A stretch of DNA of 64,000 nucleotides from Piliocolobus tephrosceles (Eukaryota; Chordata; Mammalia; Primates; Cercopithecidae): positions 120,369-184,368 of the forward strand of contig NC_045449.1 of the NCBI RefSeq assembly GCF_002776525.5, read 5' to 3'. The position numbers and the translations under genes were made by a program. Positions within the stretch are counted from its first letter, which is position 1. The number at the start of each line of letters is the position of its first letter. Below the pieces are notes generated by a model that was not told the origin of the DNA, searched no databases, and worked only from the letters and a program-made list of their open reading frames with translations. Of the stretch, positions 1-11,925 are shown in pieces.

Positions 1-313
1 CCGTACCCACCACGGCCATCACCCCATACCCACCGCAGCCGTCACCCCGTATCCATCGCATCCCTCACCCCGTACCCACCACGGCCATCACCCCATACCC
101 ACAGCATCCCTCACCCCATACCCACCGCATCCCTCACCCCGTACCCACCGCTGCCATCACCCTGTACCCACAGCATCCCTCACCCCGTACCCACCACTGC
201 CATCACCCCATACCCACCGCATCCCTCACCCCGTACCCACCACAGCTGTCACCCTGTACCCACCGCGGCCGTCACCCTGTACCCACCGCACCCCTCACCC
301 TGTACCCACCACA
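1..313. repeat. 23-bp GC-rich minisatellite, cut by the window edge
   Basis: Thirteen tandem 23-bp units (first full unit starts at 6) plus a partial one, with a core like CCCACCGCATCCCTCACCC followed by CGTA. Two unit types, differing in the middle (GCCRTC versus ATCCCTC), nearly alternate. The left end is not visible, so the true copy number is unknown. Confidence 0.95.
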
Positions 314-545
314 TCAGGCCAGTTGTCGGTTATTGCTTTAGGAAACGTGGGATTTTGCCCTTTTCCAAAATGCTTGGGACAGAAGTGCTTCCGATTTTGA
401 CTCTTTTCGAATTTTAGAATAATTGCATTGTACTTAACCAGTTCAGCATCCGAAATCTGAAATGCTCCAATGAGCATTTCTTGAAGCATCATACACTCAG
501 AGAGTTTTAGATTTTGCAAGCTTTGGGTTATCTGATTAATGATAC
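314..545. repeat. AT-rich old DNA-transposon-like fragment
   Basis: Contains 'ccgaaatctgaaatgctcc' and 'aatgagcatttcttgaagca', text typical of a small Tigger-like non-autonomous element. The family name is from memory and uncertain. Confidence 0.4.
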
Positions 546-1119
546 TCAGCCTGTATTCCACAGCGCGGGGTTGCAGGGTCGAGCACTGTGTGTGTTTAGA
601 TGATGACATGGAGTCCGGCCACCCTCCAGGAGGAAACGCCACATTCCCAGGAGGCCCCAGTGTTTGCAGGGTGGGGACCTCAGCGTATGCTCCCCAGTGG
701 AATCCAAGGCCTCCTCTGTGGACCTGATCGGGGGCGGTTCCCACGGAACCATGGCGGGCCTGGGGAGAGGTGTCCGTCAGGACGTGAGGTCACCGGAGTG
801 ACGGGCGCAGGGCGAACAATGGAGCTGCCCTACCACCCCTAGGACAGGCCTCGGGGCTGAAAGCGCTGCCCCACCTCACACCCAGCCAGTCAAGGCTCTG
901 TTGAATGGGGAGCCGGCAGGCCGATGCTCAGGGTGACGTGGCCGTGCGGCCGAGCCATCTCTGTCGTGAGGCGTCAGGGGAAGAGCTGCATTCCCGCACG
1001 CTGTGGGGCCAATAACCTCATCGGTGCCAGTGAGTCCTCATCTCACGGCCTTCTGGGCTTCTCCTTTGTAGCCACGGGCCACACTTTTGGCCTCTGGGTG
1101 TGCATGGTCCTTTTTCAAA

Positions 1120-1590
1120 ACATTTTAAATGTTTTCATTGTGTTAAAATATTCATAACATAAAATGTATCACCCTAAGTGCAATCCGTCTCCAGAACTCC
1201 TCATCTTGCAAAACTGAAACTCTGTAACCACTAAGCAGTAGCTCTCCGCCGCCCTGGCCCCTGGCCACCCCAGTCTGCTCTCTGTCCCTAGGAATATGAC
1301 TACGCTGTACGTCCTATAAGGCGAGCTGCACGGTGTCTGTCCTTGTCTGTCCCTAGGAATATGACTACTCTACGCATGTCCTATAAGGAGAGCTGCACGG
1401 TGTCTGTCTTTTTTGCTGCTTATTTCACTCGGCATCACTTCTTCAGGGTTCACGCATGCGGGAGCCTATATCAGAATGTCCTTCCTTCCTGAGACTGAGC
1501 AGTGTTCCCCTGCATGGATAGATCACATTTTGTCATCTGTTGATAGGTGCGTGGGACGCTTCCACCTGTTGGCTGGTCCTTCTGTTGTCA
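1120..1590 (-). repeat. Old L1 (L1M) 3'-end fragment with an internal tandem duplication
   Basis: Reads as the reverse complement of a mammalian-wide L1 3' end ('ttaaaatattcataacataa', 'ccagaactcctcatcttgc'). A 65-bp segment starting 'tctgtccctaggaatatg' occurs twice in tandem, at about 1281 and 1346. The same L1 region is present at 13762-14493. Confidence 0.7.
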
Positions 1591-1659
1591 TCTGTCCCCC
1601 CACCAGGCCCCACCAAACAAGAGGAAGCATCACAGCCGTCTTGCTCACCACTGTCTTCA

Positions 1660-1720
1660 AGCTCCTAGCACACGCCTGACACATCGTAGGTGTTCAGTAA
1701 ACGCTGGCTGAATGGCTGTG
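1660..1720 (+). repeat. MIR/L2-like remnant
   Basis: The text 'gacacatcgtaggtgttcag' followed by 'taaacgctggctgaatgg' resembles the 3' end of MIR/L2 elements. Short, low certainty. Confidence 0.4.
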
Positions 1721-2128
1721 TTGGCAGCTGTGCGTCGTTTGCTGCAACACGTCTCAGCCTACAGTCTGCCACCTTCCTGGGGAAGAGGCCTGGGGGTTTC
1801 ACCCAAGTTCCTGTAGTTGTTCAAAAGGACTTCCTATTTCAGATTAAAAGAGGGATAAAGAGGAAGGGCTTGAGGGGGTGTGCTGGTGGAGAGGAAAGCC
1901 CCGTGAACCTCCCTGACTGCCCAGCCTCTCCTCCCTAGCTGCCTTGCCTCCCCTGGCATATCTGAGCCCCCAGCCCGTGCCTCAGCCTTGCCTCCTGCTG
2001 CAACAGTCCGTCTCCCATTCCCACTCAACAATCGCTGCTCAGCGAAGTTCTTTTGGAAGACGGATGAAGATCACACGATCCCAAGCATCAGGCTGAACTG
2101 CCATTGGTACTCAGCCATTCGGGGGTAG

Positions 2129-2402
2129 GCAACCTTTTTTTTTTTTTTTTTTTTTTTNNNNNNNNNNNNNNNNNNNNNNNNNNNNNNNNNNNNNNNNNNN
2201 NNNNNNNNNNNNNNNNNNNNNNNNNNNNNNNNNNNNNNNNNNNNNNNNNNNNNNNNNCAGGGTCTCACTCTGTTGCCCAGGCTGGAGTGCAGTGGTACAA
2301 TCATCGCTCACTGCAGCCTTGACACTCTGGGCTCAAGGAATCCTCCCACCTCAGCCTCCCCAGTAGCTCGGGCCACAGGAACACGCCACCATGGCCGGCT
2401 AA
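2129..2402 (-). mobile_element. Alu, antisense, with assembly gap at its A-tail
   Basis: A run of T is followed by 100 N (2158-2257) and then Alu left-arm sequence in reverse orientation ('ggtctcactctgttgcccag'). It ends near 2402 and so is truncated. The gap falls exactly at the homopolymer. Confidence 0.9.
2158..2257. other. Assembly gap (100 N)
   Basis: One hundred N between poly-T and the body of an antisense Alu. Only a few Alu bases (the gagac step) seem to be missing, so the true gap is probably small. Confidence 0.95.
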
Positions 2403-3699
2403 GTCAATCATTTTTGAACTATAAAAAAACCCCATCAACTGCATACGATTCACCCTGATATTTATGCCCAGCAGGGGCAAGGACCCCACAGGCCGGGCAG
2501 GCCACGTTCCTCCCTGGGGATCTGTGGGCAGGTCCATGAGCACCCAACGGATCAGCCATTCCCTGTGACTCCATCGTAACGGGGCCTCTGCTCCGACTCT
2601 CTCGTGCTGTCGCTGGAGTCCAGGTGGAAGGTCTGAGGACTCACCCTGACCACCCAGTGTGGCCAGTGATCTGGACCAGCACGAGGAGCAGCAGTTGCTA
2701 AGTCCTAGCATCGGGGACCGGAGCACACGGGTGTATCAGCCAGTACGGGAGATGCACCCATGCGGACATGCACAAAACTCACTGTCAGTATTTTGGAAAA
2801 TGCTTTCCGCGTGGGAGAGCAGGTCTGGTGAGATGAGGTGCAAGGGACCCCAGCTGGGCTGAGCTCTGAGCTGCAACCCCACCCCCAGGCCAATCTATGC
2901 ACACCCACAGGCCTTCTCTCCTCGCTACCCGCCCCCACTCTGCAAAACACACCAAGGGAGCCTTAATCACGTGACTTCTGCTCCGTGCATCTGGGCCCAT
3001 CACCCGCTGGCTGGCATCCACATCTGCCCCTCCCCACAGGGAGCAGTGGCAGGAAAAGCCCGTGTGGGAATTAACCCCCCCCATCCCCACCCTAGGCCAT
3101 CCCACAGATTGAAAATCAGTTACTTTCTGGAGAAGCCAAGCAATTCTGCAAAACCCTACTCGGCTCCCCACGTGTGGTTTGCTGTGATAAGGCCGGCAAA
3201 GCAGCCAGCCTTGAAAATGCCATTTAATGAGAAAAGACCTACAGCCGCCATGGCAGTGGCCGGGGTGGCCGGCAGCAGTAAACGCTCCTGGTGCTGCTGC
3301 TCTCCCTGCTCGGAGGTGTGCATTACCGTTTCAGCTCATGGCCAATCTGACGGCAGATACCAATGGATATTTGCCCAGCTGTTCCCAGGGAATTTTAATT
3401 ACCATAACAATTGCTAATCACTAGCATTTCCTAAATGGTTGTGGCTGGAGAAGGTGGTAATTGTCAGGCTGGTGCTGGAAAGAAGAGTCTCACGGACCGG
3501 CCACCGGACAGGGTGGGGCAGGGGGAGCCTGAAGACCCCCCTGTCTTTCCATTGCTCCACCCCTTCCCTGTGTTACTCCTTCTCCCACGCCACACTGAGC
3601 ATGCACGTGGCTTGAGCTCAGGTGAGCCTATCCACTGGCCCAGGTCCAACCTCTCTGCCCCAGCCCCACGGCTCAGAGCAGGGGACGGTCTCTGGCCTG

Positions 3700-3970
3700 T
3701 GCACCTGCTGTTCCTTCCCCCTGGAGTGCCTTTCATCGGCATCTCCAACAGGCAGCCACGCTTCCCCTGGAGGCCTTCAGTGGGTGCCCCTTCGTGCAGA
3801 ACCAGGGCCCCTCTGCCATGCTCCTGGAGGCCATGTGGTCCCACTGGTACAGCACGCCACACCTGGGCTGGAGCTGACTCACCTAACTTCCTGAGCAGGA
3901 GACTGTGAGCTCTTCAAGGACAGGGCCGTGCCTGAGCCATCTCCGGATTCCCGGGACCCAGTGAGGAGCC
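3700..3970 (+). repeat. L2-like remnant
   Basis: Text such as 'gtgagctcttcaaggacagg' and the final 'gacccagtgaggagcctgc' resembles the 3' end of L2 LINEs. Diverged. Confidence 0.4.
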
Positions 3971-4379
3971 TGCTTTGTTACTGACTGGCCACACAGACAA
4001 CGAAGGGCAAGCAAAGGTACTGTCTCCAGGGGACAGAGGGGAGACCTTGCCTTCAAGGTAGACCGCGCTCTGTCTGCCTAACAAGCTCCAGACTGAACCA
4101 GTCTTGGAGAACCACGGAAACGACCTGTGACACAGCGGTCTTCCCGTTTATACTGCGGTTAAAGATCTCTTCAAGGGCCAACCCTCTCTGGCAGAGCAGA
4201 GGCAGTACCCCTCCCTCCCTCCCCCGTTACCTGAACACACACTCACAATGCTGGCCTCCCAGGAACTAGAACAGGCAAGTTAAACTCCACAGCAGGCCAA
4301 CAATGCCCCAGGACCCAGCCTCACCTCTCACCCCCCCACCCCCATCACCAGGCACACCTGCTCTCACTCCCTTGACCAC

Positions 4380-4640
4380 ACGAAGCTCTCCTCTTGAAGA
4401 CGTTGTTACTTCTCGCTTCCCTGGACTAGCTCATCTCCAGCCTCTGGGAAATCACTTTTATCCAGAAGCTTCCACAGACAGAATCTTGCATGTCTCCACT
4501 GCTACGCACACACCCTGGGCGAGGAGCACCTGTTTCTGTGTCTGTTTCCTGCTGCAGGGAAAGCTCCACGACAGCGGGAGCCTGGCACAGCACACGGCAG
4601 GTGCCAGCGCACGGCAGATACCCAACAAATAGCCAACTGA
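4380..4640 (+). repeat. L2-like remnant
   Basis: The order 'gggaaagctccacgacagcg', 'gagcctggcacagcacac' and 'gatacccaacaaatagcc' follows the L2 3' end pattern. Confidence 0.4.
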
Positions 4641-4707
4641 ACACACATCCAAATGGCAAGGCTTCAGTAACTCAGGTTACTTAGGAGAAGCGCAGGCTCT
4701 TCGGGGG

Positions 4708-5070
4708 TGCTGGGGGCTGCACTGTGTGCCCCAAATCCACATGTTGAAGCTCTAACCTTCACGTGCTGCTGAGTGGCGATGGGCCTGGGGAAGGGAATTA
4801 GGTTTGGATGAGGCCATGAGGGTGACTGCTGCCCTTATGAAGAGACAGATGCCAGGAGGATGTGCATCCTCTCTCTGCCTTGTGAGGGCACAGCGGGAAC
4901 ACAGCCACTTGCAAGCCAGAAAAGAAGCCCTCACCAGGGATCCGAATTCACCAGGGATCTGAAACAGCCCCTTGATCTTCCCCCTCCCCAGAGCGGTGAG
5001 AAGCAAATTCCCACGGTTTGCGCCGCTCGGTCCATGCTATGTCGTTACAGTGGCTCGAGCTGACTAACAT
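4708..5070 (+). repeat. MLT1-type MaLR solo LTR
   Basis: Starts with 'gcactgtgtgccccaaatcc' and continues 'gggaattaggtttggatgag', 'cttatgaagagacagatgcc', 'gtgagggcacagcgggaac' and 'gccctcaccagggatcc', all in MLT1 order, ending near 'gctgactaac'. No internal region is seen. Confidence 0.75.
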
Positions 5071-5234
5071 GGAAAAGATAGGCCACCTATAAGGAAAGCA
5101 GGCTCAGAATCGCTTTAGACTTACCGCTGGAACAGCGGCTGCCAAAAGACTCTGGATCTGGAATTCTATCAACCCAATGGGAGGGCAGAATACAGGCATT
5201 TTTAAACTGTCAAGGACGCGGAATTTCCCTCACA

Positions 5235-5545
5235 CACACTCCTTTTAAGAAGTACTTCAGGACGGGTTCCAGAAAAACACCAGTGAAAAACAAGAAAGAG
5301 GAAAACGTAGCATCCTGGAAACAGTCTCCACCTCAAAAGGTGAGCTGAGGGGAAGTTCCTGGAAGGCAGCGTCCAGCAACTACTCTGGGGTCTGGAGCGG
5401 ATCTCACAGGAAAACAGAAGGCTCCACACGATAGATGGTAAAATTAAAAACCGCATAAAAGAGGATGTAAAATTTCATGATTCTGTTGTCAATAAGAAAC
5501 ACAGTCAATAAAAACTCCAGGAAAAACTAAAAGTTACATCAGAAC
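5235..5545 (+). repeat. Unnamed interspersed repeat, copy 1
   Basis: Shares an ordered series of blocks with 55950-56285: 'gggttccagaaaaac', then 'aacaagaaagaggaaaacg', then 'aactccaggaaaaact' and 'aaagttaca'. It is clearly diverged. I do not recognise the family; an old LTR or DNA element is possible. Confidence 0.6.
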
Positions 5546-5720
5546 ATCATGGCCCAAATACTGGGTAAATTAAAATGTGACAGGGTTGAAGAAATTCAGA
5601 TTTAAAAAGGAATGTTTGCTCAGAATAGTGGGAACATTCTCCTTGGGGTGGTCTGGGGTCAAGGTCATTATAAAAATGTGATCCTCGCATACATTTGAGC
5701 CTAAGATATTTAATGTTTAC

Positions 5721-6011
5721 TTTTTTTTTTTTTGAGACGGTGTCTTGCTCTGTCGCCCAGGCTGGAGTGCAGTGGCGCGATCTCGGCTCACTGCAACCTC
5801 CGCCTCCTGGGTTCAAGCAATTCTCTGCCTCACCCTCCCGAGTAACTGGGATTACAGGTGCCTGCCACCACGCTGGTTAATTTTTGTATTTTTAGTAGAG
5901 ACAGGGTTTTACCATGTTGGCCAGGCTGGTCTGGAACTCCTGACCTCGTTATCAGCCCACCTCGGTCTCCCAAAGTGCTGGGATTACAGTCGTGAGCCAC
6001 CGCGCCCGGCC
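5721..6011 (-). mobile_element. Alu (S-like), antisense, full length
   Basis: Poly-T, then 'gagacggtgtcttgctctgt' through to 'gagccaccgcgcccggcc'. Both arms are present. Confidence 0.95.
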
Positions 6012-6040
6012 TACAGAATATTTTTACAATGTAAATCCCA

Positions 6041-6134
6041 GCCAGGTGCAGCGGCTCACACTCATAATCCCAACCCTCTGGGAGGCTGAGGTGGGAGGAC
6101 CACTTGAGGCCAGGAATTCGAGGCCAGCCTGGCC
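6041..6134 (+). mobile_element. Alu left-arm fragment, sense
   Basis: 'gccaggtgcagcggctcaca' to 'gaggccagcctggcc'; a truncated left monomer only 30 bp from, and inverted relative to, the preceding Alu. Confidence 0.85.
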
Positions 6135-7715
6135 ACGCTGTTTACATCTTCCCTGTGGCCCAGCTTTTGTGGGTGTGCAGAAGTCACGCGACAAACCATC
6201 CAACGAATCCTAAGTCCATGCCCCGAGCCATCTCTTTTATCTAACACCCACACACCAAGTCAGTATTTCCCCAGCCCTAAATCAATGCAGTGCCAGGGAC
6301 CAGACAACGAGGGGCAGCCCCTGTGCCACAAAGCCCATGGTGTTATTCAGACCGGCCCCACCTTGCTGTCCCTGCAGGAGCCCCAGGAAAGGCTGTGGAC
6401 GTGCTCTCCCCTCTCCTCTGCCCACGACTGGCTCTGGTGCTTCCCCACGTGGCCCCACCCGACGAGGTGGTCCCCTCCTCTCGGGAGCTGTGAGCAAGAA
6501 ATTCTTTCAATGACATTAGCCTCTTGGCGTCATCACTCCGTCACCTGCCTGAAGACCTGGGCACAAATCATAAAGCATGGAAGAATTAATCACAGCAAAG
6601 AACAGAACTGAAATCTAAATGCTGGCAATCTACAAGTAAAGATACCAACTAGACAAGGAGGGAGGTGGGCATAGGGGAGGATAGAGGAGGCCTGCATACC
6701 CACAGCTCACACAGACAGAGTCCAAATACCAAAGCTGACAGAAGACGACAGAGGAGAATATCATACAAAGTCACAAACTTAATCAAAGAGCCAAAAGTAA
6801 TAACAAAACGATCAACATCACGGGAGAGACGGGAAGCAGAGTAGTCCAAGCTAGCCAGCTCCTCACCTTGCGTGGCCAGGAATCAATAGTCTCCCAAGTT
6901 GGTAAATCAAGAAAGGCACGGCAGGAACCGGCACATGGACGAACAGGCAGCAGCGGGTGACATGCTGGCAAGGAGCCCGCCGGGCGACTGCCGTTCCCCA
7001 GCGTTAGCTCTTCTGAACAATTTGATTTTTTAAAACCATATGATGTGTTACTTTGATTAAAATTAAAATGTAACAGATTGGTAATTGGATGTTGATATTA
7101 TTAAATCCTCAGTCTGCATGGCAGGTCGACTCGTGGGGAGCCAGCACAGTCTATGGCTGGTATCCTGAGTCCGGATGCAGCTTAAGGGAGAAAAGCTGGT
7201 AGCTCAGGAAAGGAAAGGAACAAAGTAAGTAAAATTTTCTGCCATGGAAGAGACTTTCTGAGGTTACGGTTAGTTTGAGAACGTCAGTGTACATTGGGAA
7301 CACACCGACACTTCTGTCCCTGAAGAAGGCCAAGTTCCTTCTGGCACATCACTGCACCCACCTAACCACTCAGTCAGATTTTTGGCCGCGGGTACCTCGT
7401 CAGGTTTTTAAGGGGAACCAAAGTGGGTCCAGCAGGAAACAAGGGCTGGGGGCATCGTGCTGTTAGTGGACACAACGCTACTTTCCAAGACGGCTGGGCG
7501 GTGATCTCTGATCAGGTTTCAGAGCCACAGTTTTGGCCGCGTGCGACAAGCTGGACTCTCCAAGAGCCTTGGACCCACACCAATACTGAACAAGCCCAGC
7601 TGACGTGAGGTGTGCTGAGGTAACATACATACTTGTTTCTAGCATTGTTTTCTACCGGAAATGCCATCTGTCACTCAAACCCGAACAGAACCACCCTACC
7701 TCAAAGTTCTGGCTG

Positions 7716-7841
7716 ACAGCAGGATTACCCTTCCGAGCTGTGCACGCTGGATGGGGAGTCAGAATCCATAGCGTGTGGACAGCAGGATTACCCTTCCGAG
7801 CTGTGCATGCTGGATGGGGACTCGGAATCCGCAGTGTGTGT
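7716..7841. repeat. 63-bp tandem duplication
   Basis: Two copies starting 'acagcaggattacccttccg' at 7716 and 7779, with a few substitutions. Confidence 0.95.
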
Positions 7842-8360
7842 GTGACCACTGCATGGTGGTTTTCCGCTGATCGGTGTGAGGAGTGCATGAAGCACATCAC
7901 AAGGCCTGTTGGACGCATGTGTGACCACGCGGGACCCACGCAGAAAGAGGTCAGCACTTGCTCTTCTAAGGGTGGAGGACGACGCTTCCACCTGTGACGG
8001 TATCGGGAAAAACAGAACACAGAGGTGTAGCCATTCTTCCCCAAGCACCTGCTTACAGGTGTATCATAGCTCAGGTGACCAGCGGATGAAGTAAAATAAA
8101 AATCTCAGGAATGGGGAACTCGTGGTACCCGAGAATTCACAGTGGTCAACGAAAGACAAAATTCAGCCTAAATAACTGATGTACACATAACTACAAAACA
8201 TGAAAATCTGAAAGAAATTATGCTTTGAAAGTAGATATAAAAGAATCAGTTAATAAAACAAATGTGACCCCAAATTCCAGATTGTCTCAATAAAACCCAA
8301 AAAGTAGCTGGAAATAAATACATTGGGTCCCTCATACTTTATAAGAAGAGGGAAGAGACT

Positions 8361-8650
8361 TTTTTTTTCCTTCGAGGCAGGGCCTTGCTCTGTTACCCAG
8401 GCTGGAACGTAGTGGTGCAGCCTCGGCTCACTGCAATCTCCACCTCTGAGGCTCAATCGATCCTCCTACCTAGGCCTCCCGAGTAGCTGGGACTGCAGGC
8501 ATGTGCCACCATGCCCAACTAATTTTTTTGGTAATTTCTTTAAAGAGAGATGAGATTTCACCATTTTGCCCAGGTTGGTCTCGGACTCTTAGACTCAAGC
8601 GATACTCCCACCTTGGCCTCTCAAAGTGCTGGGATTACAGGTGCCTGGCC
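8361..8650 (-). mobile_element. Alu (J-like), antisense
   Basis: 'ttttttttccttcgaggcag' to 'ttacaggtgcctggcc'. Highly diverged, as expected for an old Alu. Confidence 0.9.
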
Positions 8651-8989
8651 AAGAGTTATTTTTTCTATTGTAATATAAGTGATTAGATAAGTATAGCTTT
8701 GAATATTCAAAAGTTACATATGTGCATACACGTATCCAGCTAAGACAACCAGCAGAATGAAAACTAGGAAACAGTTTTGTCGTCCTGAAATATTTGATCT
8801 GCTGACGGTTTTTTCTTTTATTCCTTCCTTCCCTCTTCCCTCTCTTGGGCTCTGTTTATAATTTCTCCTTGTTGTGGTCCTTTTCCGTTCAGTAGGAATC
8901 AAGTTTAGGGTAACTCTTTCCTCATTATTTCCTTCCCTGACCTCGGGAAAATGACACAAACAGCATCTGAAGAGGGAGTCAGTGGATAT

Positions 8990-9060
8990 TAATTCATCCA
9001 AATCACATTTATTTAGCATCTCCTGTACCGTTCTAAGATTGAGCTAAGGAAGCAAAATCC
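8990..9060 (+). repeat. MIR-like remnant
   Basis: 'atttatttagcatctcctgt' followed by 'accgttctaagattgagcta' follows the MIR core pattern. Confidence 0.4.
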
Positions 9061-9323
9061 AATGGTCTTGCAGACGGGAGGCTGGTGGCACAGATCCGCA
9101 GTGGGCTGTCTTCTCTCCTGCATGAGTGTTTATGCCTTGCCGTCGGGCCCTTCTGTTCTGGGAGGGTTCCGCTGACTTCCAGCCCAGGGTGAGCCTCTGC
9201 TCGTGGCAGATGTTCAGCGTGAGGGGGCAAAGCACAAGGAAGGGATCCAAGCCCCCAAGAGGGTCTGAGCCGCGCCAGGACAGCTGGGCAGAGCTGTGGG
9301 CAGCCTCTTCCTCCTGCCTCTCC

Positions 9324-9521
9324 CCCCACCCAGGCATCCATCCGGTCCAGTCCCTTCTAAAGTGCTAACTCATTCCTAATTGAGGTGTCAGCTCCCCACC
9401 CAGGCATCCATNNNNNNNNNNCTAACTCATTCCTAATTGAGGTGTCAGCTCCCCACCCAGGCATCCATCCGGTCCAGTCCCTTCTAAAGTGCTAAGTCAT
9501 TCCTAATTGAGGTGTCAGCTC
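9324..9521. repeat. 70-bp minisatellite, about three copies, with a 10-N gap
   Basis: Units starting 'ccccacccaggcatccat' at 9324, 9394 and 9451. The first two are 70 bp apart; the second is interrupted by ten N (9412-9421) and so measures 57 bp. Confidence 0.95.
9412..9421. other. Assembly gap (10 N)
   Basis: Replaces the position where both neighbouring units have 23 bp beginning 'ccggtccagtccc', so the gap is mis-sized or the middle unit carries a deletion. Confidence 0.95.
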
Positions 9522-11610
9522 AAAGCGAAGTGAGACCCCGTCCAGGAGGATTTATGTATTTGTGTTTTAAAAGATGACACTTTAAGGCCTTTGTGGGGTG
9601 TGTGTGTGCACCTGCGTGCATGCTGGCGAGCCAGGGAGAAAGCCCCCAGCACCACCGTGCTCCCCCCAAGCCCGGTGGGAATGCACAGATTCCTCAAATT
9701 CATCCTGCCTGGAAAGTCCGCTGCCTCCCCACGCTGCAGGTGGCTGGCTGGCTCCCCTGTACCCAGTTGGAGGGCCCTGCCCTCACCAGGAGACGGGCTG
9801 GAAATCACACCCCAGGAAAGACAGAGCACGCACCTGCACCTGCCCTTTCTTCCAAATCCCCCCTGGAGCAGCAAAGCTCCCCACCCAGCCCAGGACAGCA
9901 CAGCTTTCTCCAGAGCCTGAGTTTCCTCTTCATTTCAAGTGGGTTTTTGAGCAACCAGGTCAGTCTGGGAGGCAGGCAATTGCCAGCACAGTAGAAAGGA
10001 AAAACGGCAGTAAGAAACAGAATTCTGAGGGTGCTGTTTTCTTGACAGATGATTTAAACACCTCGGCTAGATTATTTCAGAACTAGAGGAAATGCTTTGG
10101 CTTCCATTAACCCCTGGCGAGGGGCTGGCTTCCGCGCGGCTTCTACACAATTACCCGTGAGGAGCGCTTGCCAGCCGCAGAGGGAGGTGTCGCCCAGCGC
10201 TGGCTCCCGATGGCTGCAGGGCTGCGTGCCCCTGGATCAGGGAGAACTTGGGGACAGGCTGCCAAGCTTCACGTCTGGCCTCACCCTGCCTTGTAGCCCA
10301 GCCTCAGGGTCTGTGCCCCATGGATGCCCCATGGCCTTTGTATCGTCTCTCAGGTCACCTGTGATGAGGAAAGGTCCCTAGGAGCTGCTGAGAACAGGGG
10401 CCCCTGTCTGCTCTCTGGTCCTGCACACCATCTTCTCCCTTTGTCCAGATGCTCTTAGAAGCTCAGCAAACCCATGGAGGCCAATGACACTTTCATCTGC
10501 TGCTCTTAAAGATTCGGGGGGTCAACACTGGACACACACTCGCCTCACGTTCAGCCGGCACACAGCATGGAATCCCTTTGAGCCCCGGTACTGAGGCCGC
10601 TCTGACACTGGTCTGGGAGAGGGCAGGCCTGTTCGGTGGTGTTTGGCTGTGAAGCTGTGCCCTGTTCCCGGATGGAGTGGGCTGCACGCAGGAAACGAAC
10701 AGGGGCTGGAGGCAGAAAATCGGACATGCCAGTTAGACCGAGCCAGGTCTTTTCAGAGGAGCTTCATGATTTTGATTCCATTCCCAGGACAACAAATATG
10801 CCTGTGTTTAAACACAGCCTCGGAAACATGCTCCCAAGCCAAGGAGAAACCCTGTCCGGGCTGAGCCCTCCTCAGCAGGGTTCGAGGGTGGTGCGGCGTG
10901 GGGGCGACAGCTGGGGCCACTTTTCCAATTACGTATTTGATTAGTACCTCATTTCCGACGGGGCTTGTTTCCTCTCAGGGAAAGCCTCTAATTCTGGATT
11001 CCACTGCTTTCTCCGTCTTCCAGAGCCATCACTGCCTCCTGACCACGTTTAGCTCTTTGGCTTTTCCCCTGCATTCTGGGAGATCTTACAGGTCTCTCTC
11101 CATATCACTGGTTTAAGCTTCTTATTTTTTTGCCTGATTTTAGTGACCTCCTCTCATCGTTCGGGTGTATGCCCGTGAAAGCCAGCAAACCTACAAAAGT
11201 ATATTTCATACAGACATTTCAAAGAATCGTATTCGAGTAAATACCTGTGAGTTCATCAGGAAAAAAATGGTGCTGGATCTGAGCTGGATTTTCCTCTCCC
11301 TCTGTCACCCCAGAGACAATGAAAGCGGCCCTTCCTCCTCCTCCTCTGCAGCCTACTCAACACGAAGACGAGGATGAGACTGTCACGATGACCCACTTCC
11401 CTTAATGAAGAGTAAATTCTCTCTTGCTTATGGCATTCTTAATAGCACTGTCTTTTCTCTAGCTTATTTTGTTGTAAGAATATAGTATATAATGCATATA
11501 ATACACAAAATGTGTTAACTGAATGTTTTTTATTGGTAAGTCTTCCAGTCAACAGCAGGCTATTAGCTAAGCTCTGGAGAGTTAATAGTTATATTAAGAT
11601 TTCAACTTTG

Positions 11611-11925
11611 TTTTTGTTTTTATTTTTTTGTGTGTGTTTTTGAGGCAGGGCCTCATGCTGTTGCCCAAGCTGGAGTACAGCGGCACCACCGTGACTCACT
11701 GCAACCTCCACCTCCCAGGTTCAAGCAATCCTCCCACCTCAGCCTCCCGAGTAGCTGGGACCACCAGGCATGACCACTACACCAGGCTAATTTTTAAAAA
11801 ACATTTTGTAGTCACAGGTTTTGCCTTGTTACCCACACTGGTCTCAAACTCCTGGGCTCAAGCAATCCTCCTGCCTCAGCCTCCTAAAGTCCTGGGGCTA
11901 CACGTGTGAACCACCACACGCAGTC
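11611..11925 (-). mobile_element. Alu (J-like), antisense
   Basis: T-rich start, 'gaggcagggcctcatgctgt', then both arms to 'gtgtgaaccaccacacgcag'. Confidence 0.9.

Noticed and set aside
1..313. Possible CRISPR-like array
   Set aside because: The repeats are contiguous 23-bp units with no unique spacers, in a mammalian genome; it is a minisatellite.
3240..3320. A small ATG-initiated frame over 'gccgccatggcagtggccgg' with a good start context
   Set aside because: It reads short and low-complexity with no family resemblance and no splice partner; it lies in the intron on the strand opposite to RPH3AL.
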